NCBI RefSeq assembly: GCF_907165205.1
Contig: NC_058189.1
Coordinates: forward strand, 42,124,270-42,188,269
Length of the DNA: 64,000 bases
Source of the DNA: Coccinella septempunctata
Lineage: Eukaryota; Arthropoda; Insecta; Coleoptera; Coccinellidae
Reading direction: 5' to 3'
Shown here: piece by piece, positions 33,012 to 44,816 of the stretch
Numbering within the stretch: position 1 is the stretch's first letter
Layout: each line of letters opens with the position of its first letter
Translations under genes and position numbers: made by a program
The notes under the pieces: generated by a model
Databases searched by the model: none
What the model saw: the letters and a program-made list of their open reading frames with translations, nothing else
Told to the model about the DNA's origin: nothing

Positions 33012-36000
33012 GTATGATTTCATAATCAATTGCCAACATGAATTTTATAATTCATGCTTCAATATTTAGAGTATCCTTACAAAAAGACATAGCAATAGGA
33101 AGGTGCTCGGGAATGTGTATTTGAAAATGTTCTGTATTGAACTATTCAATAAAATTGATTCATTCGGTTTGAATTCAATTACTTTCTCATTCTGGATCAA
33201 ACCATTTCATTTCTCTAATATTTAAAAACACAGATGTAATGGAATTGAAACTCGCTATTATCAAACTGCTGATACAAAGACTTCCAGTAGTATCTAGTCT
33301 AAGTATTTTCAAAATTACTGATATTTTGGACCATTCGCAGATATTTTTTGTATGTCATATATGGGGTTTTTTTTCAAATGTTCGTTTCACAAAGAAATCG
33401 TGATGTAGCCAGATCCTATACAGAAGCAGTAATTTGGAAAGGTATCCTTGATGAAAAACTCGACTTTTCTGTAGTAAATTTCTTCATTTTAGAATATGCT
33501 CAAATAGGTAGATTTCTTTTATTTGGATTACTCTATGGTCATCTCTTGTCAATTTTTGTGGTTGAGTTGTGGTTGGAACGTGGTTGTTATACTCCATTCA
33601 CTTTTATTTTAGCACTCGGTTGGCCATGGAAATTTGACACATTTCACTCTGTAAAGTACTAATACCTCAATTACACTCAGCCACTGCCACTGCCACTCGC
33701 GCTGCCGGAAATATTTCCCGAAATACTTCTGCGGCAGTATCGAAGGCAGTGAGTATTTACACTCTGCTCCATCATTTCTCTCGCGGCCAAGTTTCGGCAA
33801 TGACGGATGAAGAGATAATTGCAGCCATATAGGTTGAAAAACATCATCTGCTCCTGATCCAGACTTAATGGACTGGATTTTTCTCCTCAGAAGTGGTCGG
33901 AATGTGGCCATAAGTGATTTTTTTTTCGCCTTCAATTCCTCAATTGGAATATCCCCCATATTCCGACTGATCCTTTTCCAGGCGTCGTGAACCTTATGTT
34001 TGATTTTATGGGCTTTGTCGCTTTTATCCCATATCACCCTTTCACCTTCTATGAGTTCTAATAGCATAATTATTTTTTCATTGTTCTACTCTGTCGTGGA
34101 CATTTTTCCCAATAATATTGATTTGATATATTATATTGATTATTTTCGAAACCCTTCGCCGCTTACGTTGAGAGCAGCAACTCGGTTGAATGTAAACACG
34201 TACTGCCGCTCGCACTGCCGGTCCTTTGACTTCCGCACGAAAAACCGCCAATTTAGGGAGCGTAGGGCAGCGCGAGTGGCAGCGGCAGGAGCAGGAGAAG
34301 TGTAGTGATTACATTCTCATGCTGCCCACTTCCCTGCTCACTTCCCTGCTCTTTGCGGCTGAGTGTAATCGAGGTATAATATGTGGGGTTATGAAGCTTG
34401 TCAAAACATTTTTGGGTTTTAAATCAACACTATGTTGCCCGTTTTACTTAAAAGTTTCTGTTATTACATATTTTATCACAATGTCTAATCTCTTCAGAAA
34501 ATATGTGACAAACATTATTGAAGTTCATACAAACTGATTGAAGGCATACCAAATTCAGTTATTTGCATGGAAAATAGAAGAGATCAGTATAATATCATAA
34601 TATGCATTAGCTTGAGGAGAGTTAATGTTCGTTATCTTCTTTGGCTAAAGTTTGAATACGTTACATCAGTTGTAGATTTCAAAAATATTAACCCGAAGAT
34701 GAAATGCATATGATGCAGGATGCAGTGGTTGGGAATGGGTATATCCCGAAGGAATCAACAGATATGTAATTTCAAAAATCATCTTGCATCAAAAAGTAAA
34801 AGGAATTAAAGGAAGTTTAAAGTCGAGATGAACTTCGCCTTTGAACAAAAATTTCACATGAATAAACAATTAACAGGACAACTGGCGCGTATTTGTGGCT
34901 GTTCATCTTAATACATTGATATAATAATAATAATTAGGTATTTATTGGTACCTTAATAAGACATTTACAATGTTCAGGACAAGTCAAATGAAAAATAGAA
35001 AAATAAATTTTCGAAAATCCTATAGTAAACTTTTCGCATTAATTCACTCAAACATAAAATTCTCAAATGCCACCACTTTTTTGGGTGCCCCAATAGAAGG
35101 AAATTCTTTGTCATTCTCTTCATTCACAATCATTCTGATTGTGAAAATATTCAGCTGAAAGTCGTTTAGATTCAGATGAAACGTTATATAAATTCTCTCA
35201 CATTGAATATGTTCGCTACCGTCTGACGTATTGTGGATTTTAGAATGTCAGGGTTGAATGAGCGGACCTGAATTCTAAGTAGCACTTCCTGAAACCCTGT
35301 CTCTTTTTTCAATCACTTTCGGCATTTTCGTAATAAAAATTGATATTAGTTGTGGCAACGGCGTTATGACATTGACGACATTTTATGAGTGCCAACCTTA
35401 CTCCGTTCTGGTAACAAAAACTTGAGAAAATTATTTCATGGCCAACCGACTGCTAAAATAAATGTGAACGGAGTATATGTAACAATCACACAGCATGTAC
35501 TGAGTTAGGCCTGAAATGTGCATTTCTGAAACATTTGGACCAGAAATGATTAAACTTGGTATTAACTTGCCTCATGGTGAATCAGAAGAGGTTTCTATCT
35601 TTATACAGGGTCTAAATGAATAGTTGCGAGAACATGTAAGGGGTGATTCTTTGTCAAAAAATAGTGTCAGTTTTTCTCATAAAATTTTCATTGTATGGGA
35701 GCGAGAACACAATAAAAAAATGTTGTTGGTGTTCCCCTATAATGGGCCTGTTCCGATATTGCTGGTTTTACTGGCCCGCAATCGAATAACAATAGAACTC
35801 GAACGACTGGGCCAATAGGCATCGTCTCTGAAATACTGACAGTACTGTTCAGGAATATCGGAACAGACGGAATGTCGGCATGAAATCACGCGCCTACTAG
35901 GTAAATTTGAGTTTGCAGATAATTCCAGCCTATAAGACTCACCCTATCTACCTTTTCATAAATTACTCTCAAAAACTGTTATTATTATTATTTGAACCGG

Positions 36001-39000
36001 GGTCGTTGTGGTTCTAGCCTTTCGGGAACTGCGACCATGTAGATCTTTTGTTCTTTACCCTACTAATTCATAGGAACCCTAGGAGGTTGTCAATGGTGTT
36101 GATAAAACTGACAACATCCTTAGGGGCCTTAGTCGTTACCTTGTGAGTACCCAGGACCGGTTTCCCCATATGAGTGATTCTTAGGTCCGCCAGCTCTGGA
36201 AACTTGCATACCATGTATTCCGCTGTTTCTGTGTTTCTGCAGAGGGTTAATCTGTTGTTCAACTCCCATTGTTGGACCGCTGCCTTGTATTGGTATTTTC
36301 CAAGCCCACAGAAAGGCTCAGATCCAGCAGGTATTAACCTTGATGCTCTTTTTGCAAGTTCATCGGCTTTCTCGTTTCCTTCAACACCACAGTGCCCTGG
36401 TACCCATAGTAGAGTCACTTTGTTGTCTTTGGCAGTTGCTTTATGGTATTACGGCATGTCAGCTGAGATCTCTGGAAGTGTGATTCCAGGGACCTCAGCG
36501 TGGTCTGGCTATCCGTGGTGATATAGATATGCGCACCTTTGAGGTTCATTTTAGGACACTCCTGAGCGCATACGTAAACAGCTAGTTTCTCGGTCTGTAA
36601 AATAGAGGGTTCACTTCCCAGGGCTTTGGATATCCTTAGTTTAGGTCCATTTACGCCAATGCCGGTGCTCCTTTCTGATTTTGATCCATCAGTAAACCAC
36701 GTAGATGACTTTTTGTCCAAACGATTTACGAAACTTATTGCACTAGGATGGTCAGCTATGTCCGTTTCAAAGGGCGTTTCGAAATCGAAAATAGTTGGCA
36801 TACCATTCGATGGTTTTGCCAAAAACTGATACTTTTAGCAAGAAATGAGAATAGACCTTATTTGTTCGAAATAAATCGTGCTGATTAATGTAACGCAAGA
36901 TTTTTCAGAAAAATTTCAAAATCAAGTAGAATTCCATATGGATCTTGGAATGTGTTCAATCATATTTTAAGATTTTTCTCAAAAATCTTGCGTTTCATAA
37001 AAGAATTGCAAGAAGCAAGAAAGTTTTTCGATTCAATGGGCTTTCCAATTTTCATAATTTTATACAATCAATTGAAATCTTAAATTCAATTTATTCCCTT
37101 TCAGAAAGCCAGACAGAAAAATCCTGATTTCTATAATTTTATGGAGAAGCAAGAAACCCGCCCAGAAGTTCAAAATAAATTGTCTGCCCTTTTGATTGCG
37201 CCAATTCAAAGAATTCCCAGATATAAACTACTTCTGCAACAGCTTCATGAACTCACTTCACCTTCAGATCCTGACTACGCAAGCATTTCAGATTCTCTTT
37301 TCAAAGTAGAAGAAGCTGCAAAACACATTAACAAAGTTGTTGAAGATCAGGAAAATATGCAAAGATTGTTGGAAGTACAAAGATGTATAAAGAATAATCA
37401 ACCATCTATAATAACACCAGGTAGAGCCCTATTGAAAGAGGGGATATTATTGCAGTTTGACGGTAAAGTGGGACCCAGTGAAAAATTTTATGTAATTTTA
37501 TTGAGCGACCTTATTTTATTCTGTAAAATGAAATGCAGTACTCTGAAACCAAACTCTTTGAAGTGCAAAAAAATATTTCCCCTAAACAAATGTGTGGTAA
37601 TCGAGAACCCCGAGAAAGGTTGCTTTCAAATACATTGCGAGGGAGATGATTTCATTTTATATGATAGAGTACTGTCAGTAACTAAAGATTGGGTTAGTGC
37701 AACAAAAGATGCTATTGATAAATGTATAGAAAAGAGAAAAACATTACGTAAGGAGAGTTCATCAAGAAAACCAGTTAAAAGGAGGGAGTTCAATGAGTAT
37801 AACGATGTAGGATTGAGTCCAGGAGTTCCGCTGAAAAGAAGAAGACAGACAATTGAAGTGAGTATCAATTAAATGTGTATGAAGTTGGCCCAGTACCTTT
37901 CGATTTTCAAAAAATTTTTTGTGCCTAATGGTCCTAGGTTTGTGCTGCTTTGTGTAGTTGGCATTTTATTTTTATTTTATGCGGTTCTCAATATATTCCA
38001 CATTCCACAAATGTAACAAATGTTCCAGCCCTGCACTTTTAGAAAATTTTTGATTGCTCAAATAGATTGTGCTATACATCTATACTGAGATCGCATTTTT
38101 GCGAAGGTCCCTCTAATTTTCTGGAAACCGAAAATGGAGAGAATAGTAAACCCTTTACTTCAGTTTTTCTTCGCCAAAATGAAGCGGTGTTACTTTGTGC
38201 TTTGTGACATGAATATTTTCAGGAAAATTCGCCGGTTTTCCAGAAATTCGCGAAATAGAAGAAAGTTGATGCAGCAGTTTCGTTGTTAATTAATGAAAAA
38301 AAAAAATGCAAAAAAATTGTGCTACACGAGCGCTAATTTGTATCATTGCAATTTTCACGAAAATTCCGAACAATAAAGAAGTTGGGCAAGGTTTTTTCGT
38401 CGAAAATTGTTTAATATAGTTGTGGTATGTTTGTGCTATTCAGATCTTAAGAAAGAAATTTCAACTTTCCTTTCAAATGATGAAAATTGAAAAAAATCAG
38501 TGAATTATTTGAAAATCATTTCATATGGCAACAGGCTTGGGATTCAGAACATTGAGGAATTACCAGTTTGTGTTTCATCAAATTTTTCAAAAAGTTAATG
38601 TTTTTTACAGCAACCGGGCCATAAACAAATCCAACTTTCACGGTACCGGGCTGCTGACTGGAAGTGTTACCAACTTCACGCTGCTGTATTTACCAAACGG
38701 CTAAAGACAGCGCATTCAAAATTTGGCAGACGTTAGTCTATTATGTTGTGTCCAAAACCACAAAAGGACATTTGTCGGTGCCGCAATAGAAGAGATATAT
38801 AAAAATAAATTCAAACGTATGTAAGAGTGTGACCATCACACGTTACAATGTTACTGGTAGTATCACAAAACACCATGGTGTGACCATGAAAGAATAGCAA
38901 CATCTCCGGAATCCGGAAATGATCCAGAAAGTGAGATGCCGAATTCAACGAAATCCACTGCAAAGTGCAGCAAAAATGGCCGTAACCTTGAAAATTTCGT

Positions 39001-40505
39001 GTGAAAGACTTGCCCACATATTGAAAACTTAGCTTGGATTGCATTCTCTCAAAATACAAAAAGTGCAATGTCTTAAGCTGCATCCACATTATCCGCTGTC
39101 TGCCGAGCGGCTTTGCCAATTGGCAAAATCTCATCGGCAAAGCCAACGAGAGAAGACGCAACCACATTAACATTGGTGTACACAGTCTAAGCTGCAACTG
39201 GAGCTGCTCGAGGCCACTGAGGCCAGCAGTTGGCGCATCCTCACGATACATTTCCATTGGCTTCCTTTGATGGAGACCGACAGTTCAGCGATTTTTCAGC
39301 GGCACACAGCGGCATGGTGGAATAAACCAACGGTGCATCCACATATGCAACGGCTTTGCCGATTGGCCTTGCCAATTGGCACACAGCGGCATAATGTGGA
39401 TGCAGCTTTACACCGGCGCAGAAAAAAACGCGGCTCGAAAGATCGAAGCAGTTGAATAGCTTGCTCGAAATCCATGTATCGATTGAAAGAGAGTTTGTAG
39501 TTCCGGAAAGAAAGTTTACGCCATGAACGCAATCGAATTCCTCAATCTCACATTCGAGCAGCGTGCGATGCGTTCATCGGCAGAACTAAAGACGTCATCT
39601 GAGCCAAGGATAGACATATCGAACAATGACATCGTTTTCTTAAACTTTAATATGTTTCCAATATTTTCATCAATTTTCAAATGAAAATATTTAAAATCGA
39701 TCAGATAACAGCTCTTTTAATTGGTAACACTTCGAGTCAGTAGCCTTGTAGTTTGGTAAGGGGGTTACCTTTCACTGTGACCTTAAAATCGCCTCCTATC
39801 AGAGCTGTTCTCAGAACTGTGCGAATTCCATTACAAAGAACTGATCTCGAGTTATAACTGGTGTAACCAACAAAATTGGAACTAGTTGATTTATCACGAA
39901 AAATGATGTATCATTCAATTCCTCTTTGCACCTCTAATTACTATACAGTGTGGCACAAAAAAATATACCTTATTTCTAATAGATTTAGAAAAGTCTATTT
40001 ATATTTTCTGATGAACACCTTGAACTTCAATTCATAGATTCAGAATAATTCTCTGGATAACCATAAATCCGTGAATTTACGAGCAAAAGGTATTCTCTGC
40101 TCAAACGAGCTTTTTGGTCAATTTGGTGGAAATTTTTCCATTGAAAATATTTTAGGTAAACTGTTTTACAATGGTTAATCGGTGTTCCTTTTTCAGGAAG
40201 AAATTAAAACTGAAAGAAATATAATATCACCAAGAAGATCATACAGAAGAAGTGCAACACCTCATCTTCCAAGAAAAACTGAACAAACTTTCATCACCCA
40301 AACTCAGACTATTCCACCTGTGCAGCCAGAATCATCGACAGAAATAAAAAACACCAATGGCACTTTATATCATAGTACACCTCGTACTGATTTATTCGTC
40401 TTTGGACAAGACAATCCAAATACTAGCTTTACATTTAAGCTAACAAACATGATAAGTAATTTAGGATCATCGGTATTCAATATGTTCAAATTTCGAAGGA
40501 ACTGA
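32481..40505 (+). CDS. Rho guanine nucleotide exchange factor, DH-PH type, 3 exons
   Basis: Exons 32481-33011, 37105-37857 and 40197-40505 join in phase 0 to 530 aa. The DH domain (about 82-265) starts RKRENAVFEIIVSEKSYVQQ and contains the conserved block LLIAPIQRIPRYKLLLQQL. The PH domain (about 283-384) begins GRALLKEGILLQFDG, has the FYVILLSDLILFCK strand pair, and ends with an alpha helix around KDWVSATKDAIDKC. The N-terminus (1-70) and the C-terminal tail (about 390-530) are Ser/Pro/Lys/Arg rich and look disordered. Such proteins load GTP on Rho/Rac/Cdc42 at membranes and the actin cortex. The compact architecture, with no SH3, FYVE or BRCT, resembles ARHGEF39-like or FGD-like DH-PH units; the exact orthologue is not determined. 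Confidence 0.93.
33663..34067 (-). pseudogene. MADF-domain protein fragment of the Harbinger-type element
   Basis: An open frame begins at 34067 (MLLELIEGERVIWDK) and runs through three MADF helices (AWKRISRNMGD, KSLMATFRPLLRRK) to SGADDVFQPIW, then degenerates into TIR-derived codons (QREWQWQW) and out of the element. In full elements such a protein binds the TIR and helps the transposase. Here it probably lacks its own C-terminus. Confidence 0.75.
33663..34376 (-). mobile_element. 714-bp Harbinger-type element, TAA target, with MADF ORF
   Basis: Ends TACCTCAATTACACTCAGCC and the complement of GGCTGAGTGTAATCGAGGTA. TAA is duplicated at 33660-33662 and 34377-34379. The minus strand encodes a MADF (Myb/SANT-like) domain starting MLLELIEGERVIWDKSDKAH, followed by GSGADDVFQPIWLQ, typical of the second ORF of PIF/Harbinger elements. 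No transposase is present, so it is a deletion derivative. Confidence 0.85.
35970..36830 (-). pseudogene. 3' end of an I-clade non-LTR retrotransposon (RNase H)
   Basis: Two minus-strand frames overlap near 36418: STWFTDGSKSERSTGIGV and ITTDSQTTLRSL (36415-36822), then TLLWVPGHCGVEGNEKADEL (36068-36418). These are the successive RNase H motifs with their acidic residues. A frameshift separates them. The 3' end on this strand runs into an AAT-repeat tail (about 35983-35970), the kind of tail I-clade elements have. The 5' part with RT is missing. Confidence 0.85.
37105..37857 (+). CDS. RhoGEF exon 2 (DH C-terminal half and PH)
   Basis: 251 codons. The acceptor is CCCTTTCAG at 37104 and the donor is GAA|GTGAGT at 37858. 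The exon starts KARQKNPDFYNFMEKQE, which continues the DH helix interrupted after LDFLQ in exon 1. Confidence 0.93.
37858..40196. other. RhoGEF intron 2
   Basis: 2.3 kb. Apart from the MITE at 39076-39407 I see only non-coding sequence. Confidence 0.55.
39076..39407. mobile_element. 332-bp MITE with TTA target duplication (Harbinger-like)
   Basis: Ends AGCTGCATCCACATTATCCG and its complement-like right end GCATAATGTGGATGCAGCT. TTA at 39073-39075 and 39408-39410. Internal inverted segments around GGCTTTGCCAATTGGCAAA give extra folding. Confidence 0.85.
40197..40505 (+). CDS. RhoGEF exon 3 (C-terminal tail)
   Basis: The acceptor is TTTTTCAG at 40196. 102 codons plus TGA. The sequence is Thr/Ser/Pro/Arg-rich (EEIKTERNIISPRRSYRRSA, later TPRTDLFVFGQDNP) without a recognisable domain. 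Phase and reading frame fit exon 2 exactly. Confidence 0.82.
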   Translation, partial: EEIKTERNIISPRRSYRRSATPHLPRKTEQTFITQTQTIPPVQPESSTEIKNTNGTLYHSTPRTDLFVFGQDNPNTSFTFKLTNMISNLGSSVFNMFKFRRN

Positions 40506-40954
40506 ATGGTTAGTTGTTTTTATTTGGCATATTTTCTTGAAACTGATTTTAAACATCAGGAAATTAAAAAATTCCTGCTCAAGAACGAGTTGATTCTTTC
40601 GTTCGTTCTTCCCATAAAAATAATACTTCAGAAACTAATCTTCTCTTTGATTCGAAAAAAAATTCCTTTCATTTTCAATAAGTTCAATGTTGGCGAAGAT
40701 TGAGTTTTTATAGACTCTCTCCCATTTGACGAAATTATAGTGATATTTTCATAATATGCAATTAAAAAATTATTGATTTTTAGGGTTCCCAAGATGAAGG
40801 AACAATCTCCTGATGGAATGATACTTGCTGTGAATGCTTTCATTATTATTTGTATATATTCCGAATTTTTTTGGAGTAGAATTTTAATCACAGATCTAAA
40901 GGATAAATGACTGATGCATTCTACGTCCTGTATTATATTTTAAAATGTTTCCAA

Positions 40955-40960
40955 AATAAA
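40955..40960 (+). terminator. Candidate poly(A) signal of RhoGEF
   Basis: AATAAA followed by TTTTTTCACA, about 450 nt after the stop codon; the first good signal on this strand. Confidence 0.45.
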
Positions 40961-41269
40961 TTTTTTCACATTGAACTTCTCTGGTTTTTGTATAACTAAT
41001 GAGTCAATAAGTTCACTTTATCTAGGTTGGTTTGACCTTTCAGCCCAGCTAATTCGCAAGTATGGAATCTAGAGTACGATTTTTAAGAATTCAATTAAAA
41101 CGTTTTGTGATGAGATTTGTTAAATTTGTGCTAAACGATGCTATCCGCGTCAAATCACCAAGTGAAATGTGAGTACTATAATAGCAACCAACTTACGGAA
41201 TATAAATTTTTTTTTTCAAATTTAACGAAAAAGAATACGTCATCTAAATCAAATTTGAATTTTGTAACG

Positions 41270-41640
41270 TTCGAATCCCCTCAATACGCCCCTGGCGCCG
41301 CTCGAAAACATCGCGAAATTCGCGATAGCTCTCGGCGCTGCAAGAATATTCTCGAACAGGGGCGTATCGATATAAAAGGCACCAGGATTGCTGCCCAGCA
41401 ATTGGAAACGTGGAGGACAAGATTAAAAACGTGGAAGACAGGGTTGGCAAGGTGGAAGAAAGATTATTTATAGGTGATATAGAAGAAGAAATGCAATGGA
41501 AGTTTGAAGAACTAATCCATTTGGTGCACATACCTATGCCAAGGGTTTGGCCGAGGAGTGTGGTGGATTTGCCTATAAAGGCAGATTTTCCCCCTGTGAT
41601 GGACTCATAATAATTGTGATTGTTCAAACGAAAATATTGA
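41270..41640 (+). pseudogene. LTR-retrotransposon remnant: LTR segment joined to a gag-like fragment
   Basis: 41270-41393 matches the LTR-like sequence at 45172 onward (shared TACGCCCCTG, AGAATATTCTCGAACAGGGG, TATCGATATAAAAG as the promoter-like core). Directly after, 41410-41610 reads VEDRVGKVEERLFIGD and HIPMPRVWPRSVVDLP, a heptad-like gag piece. No pol is present. Confidence 0.6.
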
Positions 41641-41914
41641 AATTCCTAAGAGTCCAATCCACTTTCAAGGTAAGCATTAATCGAAATAGTTTAACCGATT
41701 ATTCACCTGGTTTGTTTTATAAATTTATCCATTGCCTTTCTTGTATCCACATACTGATGATACAACAAATTGTTAATAAGTAGGTTAAAAGCATAGGTGA
41801 ATGATTTCGCTTTGTAGAACATTCATTCAATCAATAGACGTAGTACAAGTTACAGTCTTCAATTTAATTATTCCTAACATAACAGGTTATGTACCCATGA
41901 TTATTTATATTTCT

Positions 41915-42160
41915 CTTCAGTCATCATCAAGTCTTAGGATGAGTTTGGATGAAGGCTTTATTATTCATTTTTTTTCTCGTTTTCTGCTCTGTTTCTTTGT
42001 TTCAGATATTATTTCGAAATGGAAAGAGGATAAAGAAATTTTTATGTCGATGGAAAGGAAGCCCTTCAGTATTAAAAGCTTATTCTGTAAACAAATTTCT
42101 CATCACTACACTACTCACGGGGAGACAGGGTTTTTTTACTGAGGTTTTTCCCTAAGCTCT
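41915..42160 (+). repeat. Dispersed repeat, copy 1
   Basis: Shares TTCAGTATTAAAAGCTTATT and CTACTCACGGGGAGACAGGG with 53345-53565 in the same orientation, plus TTTGTTTCAGA upstream. Family unknown; it could be the end of a retroelement. Confidence 0.7.
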
Positions 42161-42683
42161 TGTATCATACTCCAAATTGTATGGTACCCCGTTACACTAA
42201 CCTTTGCTGAAATTCATACATATGCTATATTGTTTGAATACTAAAAATGTATTGCTGACATTCAAAAGAATATATATATATTCCTAAGATGTTTCTTCCA
42301 TCTATTCCCAAGAGTTTAAAATGATAACATAATAACAACGCAGTTTTTTACACCCCGCGACGGGTTTTTTTCTCTTCGATTCTTCATAGTGAATAACCTT
42401 TGATTACCTGTGTTTGCGACGAGCCGTTCAACAAATTTTTAGTTCGAGACGTTTTATTAGAGTAAATTTTGTTTTGCGAGGTTTAGTGCTTTTCAAATTA
42501 ATTTTTAATTTCGTTTTCCGCGAGTGCTTCGAAATAAAGGAGGTAGGTCCCCGTCTATACCGTTCAGTTTCTTTATTAGACCTATACCGGTTATTTCTTT
42601 GACACTGCTGTACTGTATCGCTTTCTGTTTAGCTATCTTTTACCGTACTTTACCCTGTTTCGCGAGTCTGACTTTTCCTTCGG

Positions 42684-44313
42684 TATCAGTCATGGAGCGT
42701 AAGCCCTTGGGTCAGAGCCGGAGCGAGGGCGTGGCGAAAGAGGCGGTCGCCACGGGCGCTAGCGATCTGGGGGCGCAAAATAAAAATAATAAAAAAACAG
42801 TATTCTCAACAATTGAATATTTTTCATTTAATATTTAACACAAAACATTATATCATAAAAATATGCCAAACACATTATACATATGTGTGTGAATTAAATT
42901 AATGTGAACGTAAACGAACACTATACAGGTGGGAGTATAAACAACGTCCGTAGTCCACAGCATGGACTGGAGAATAATAATCAAATACTTAATAATAATA
43001 AATTATTAAGATATAGTCCACACCATCAGTCTGAAAACAGAATGCGTCGCCACAGCCTTCTAAAGAATGTTTCTGTTGACGGTTGTGGCGTCGCATAACA
43101 ACCAACGCGATAACAAAGGCCATGTCGAGATATACATACTTACAAAAAAACTATCGGAGACCGATTGGGGCGCAAAACGGCAAAACCATAGCCGATTGGG
43201 GGTATTTCCCTCAGAACATAGACAACAGTAGCTCCTTTTATCGCAGACAACGCTCGTGCATTTGTGTTTCTAAGGGTTTTACTTCTTCTTATTATAATAT
43301 ATACTAAGTTATTGAGTGAAAATATAATATGAGCCTGGAAATCATTCGAACTGGAGAGCTGGTAAATTATCACAGATAGAGGTTACAGAAGAGGACAAGA
43401 GAAGAAAAATAAAATAGCCTGGAGGAGAAGCTGATGATGAAACATTTTAATTTTGACTAGAAGAATAAGCTGAAAGAGGACCTCATTCAAGTATTGAACT
43501 ATATTTCACTGCAACTTGAAGAAAGATTCAGTGTTTTGCCAGAAGTTTCTGAAGACAGCTTCCTCAAGGGAATATGTTTGCAAGGCTTTCTACTCGGCGA
43601 ACTAAACAAAAAAGCATTGAAGTATAGTCCCGATTCAGATCCATACAAATTTGTGGCCACTCAAAATATTCTTGACCTTATCAGTAACTACAGCTGCTAC
43701 AGCTACATATTAACGTTTTTTCAACAAATTGAAATTAGTGGAAACCTATTTGAAGTCTTTTACTGGACAGGAAAGGCTGACTTATTTAGCATAGCAGTCC
43801 TATCAATAGAAAAGAAAAAGAATCACGACATCATTGTTATTCTTGCAGAAACCAAAGCAAGAAAAGTCAAATTATAGTTCATTTTGAATGAATGTTATTG
43901 TTATTTCGTATCCCTCTTGTTTTGATTTCATTTGTATTAATTTCTTTAAAATAGGAAAAATTTTTCCGACCAAAAAAAGCTAGGTATTCGATTATGAAAG
44001 ATAAATACAAATCAACATAAGAAAGAGAATTTCTTAGGGGCGCATTATGAGAATTCGCCACAGGCGCCAGAATCCTAGTTCCGGCTCTGCCTTGGGTAGT
44101 GAAGAGGAAGTCCCGTCAACCCCCTGTTCGCGTTCCCGCGTCATAAAGTGTTGAAATAGAAATCTCTCCTTTTCTATCAGTCATGGAGCGTAAGCCCTTG
44201 GGGTAGAGAATAAGAGATACCGCTTGTCGTCAGTGAAATCCCGTAGTTGGGCTCAAAATAGACCTTTTCTTCGCTATCAGTCATGGAGCGTAAGCCCTTG
44301 GGGTAGTGAATAA
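42684..44313 (+). repeat. Three copies of a 28-bp sequence around an ATGGAGCGTAAG start
   Basis: TATCAGTCATGGAGCGTAAG followed by CCCTTGGG occurs at 42684-42711, 44175-44202 and 44275-44302. The last two lie in ~100-bp tandem units. Copy 1 opens a frame MERKPLGQSRSEGVAKEAVA in locally GC-rich DNA; copies 2 and 3 meet TAG directly after. This looks like a 5' region of an unidentified element. Confidence 0.75.
43494..43877 (+). pseudogene. Unrecognised 127-aa ORF in repeat-rich region
   Basis: The frame continues upstream of the first ATG (KNKLKEDLIQVLNYISLQLE). Lines such as LEERFSVLPEVSED are faintly like C-terminal parts of hAT-type transposases, but I cannot assign it. No splice context or host homology is seen; probably an element-derived fragment. 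Confidence 0.35.
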
Positions 44314-44731
44314 AAGTCTCGAGTAGATCCGCCCTGGTTGTTGTTTCTTTTATTTTTGGAGAAATATAATTAATTACATCCCGATACCGTATAGCAAGTC
44401 ATTTCAATTCGCGAGGTCATCCTTAGTATCTATTTCGTCACTTCTGGTTGGCGCATTTTATTGAACAACCTTTGATTTTTCACTGTACCCGGTATAAACT
44501 TTATAAAGTGCTCGTGATCGGATCGAATTTCCAGAATGTATGTTTGTATTTCCGTTGTTTATATAATCATTTTCTGAAGGTGTGAATAAACTGGTACAAA
44601 ATTTTATTTTGACTACTTCGTTTTCGCTGCCATCCTAGATAACAGCGAGCTCTGTCTCCGACTAGCAGCTACTCTGGTACGGGGGGAAGGGGGTCTTATT
44701 CCAGTTTGTTTGGACTCAATTTTAATGTGTC

Positions 44732-44775
44732 TACATGTTTCGGCCCATGGCCATCATCAGAACACAATAGTGAGT
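44732..44775 (-). ncRNA. Hammerhead ribozyme-like motif 1
   Basis: Minus strand reads CTGATGA (44760-44754), U, GGCC-AUG-GGCC stem II, then GAAA (44741-44738). Stem III would be AUGU-AGAC-ACAU, and the flanks GGACTC (upstream) and GAGTCC (downstream, about 44712-44717) can close a distal stem I. One extra base sits between A9 and stem II, and a single G seems lost before the cleavage-site UA, so this copy is likely inactive. Confidence 0.5.
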
Positions 44776-44816
44776 CCTAATTCATATTAAAAACAGTTCT
44801 TCATAAAAGCCATCCT

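Larger units (their letters stand above)
33012..37104. other. RhoGEF intron 1
   Basis: 4.1 kb. It contains the TAA-flanked element at 33663-34376, an I-clade retrotransposon tail at about 35970-36830, and otherwise AT-rich sequence with a TAA microsatellite near 34920-34935. Confidence 0.6.

Noticed and set aside
37626..37868. 80-codon minus-strand ORF
   Set aside because: Antisense shadow of the RhoGEF PH domain exon.
43430..43446. CTGATGATGAAAC as a ribozyme core
   Set aside because: Only one base separates the two core strings, so no stem II is possible.
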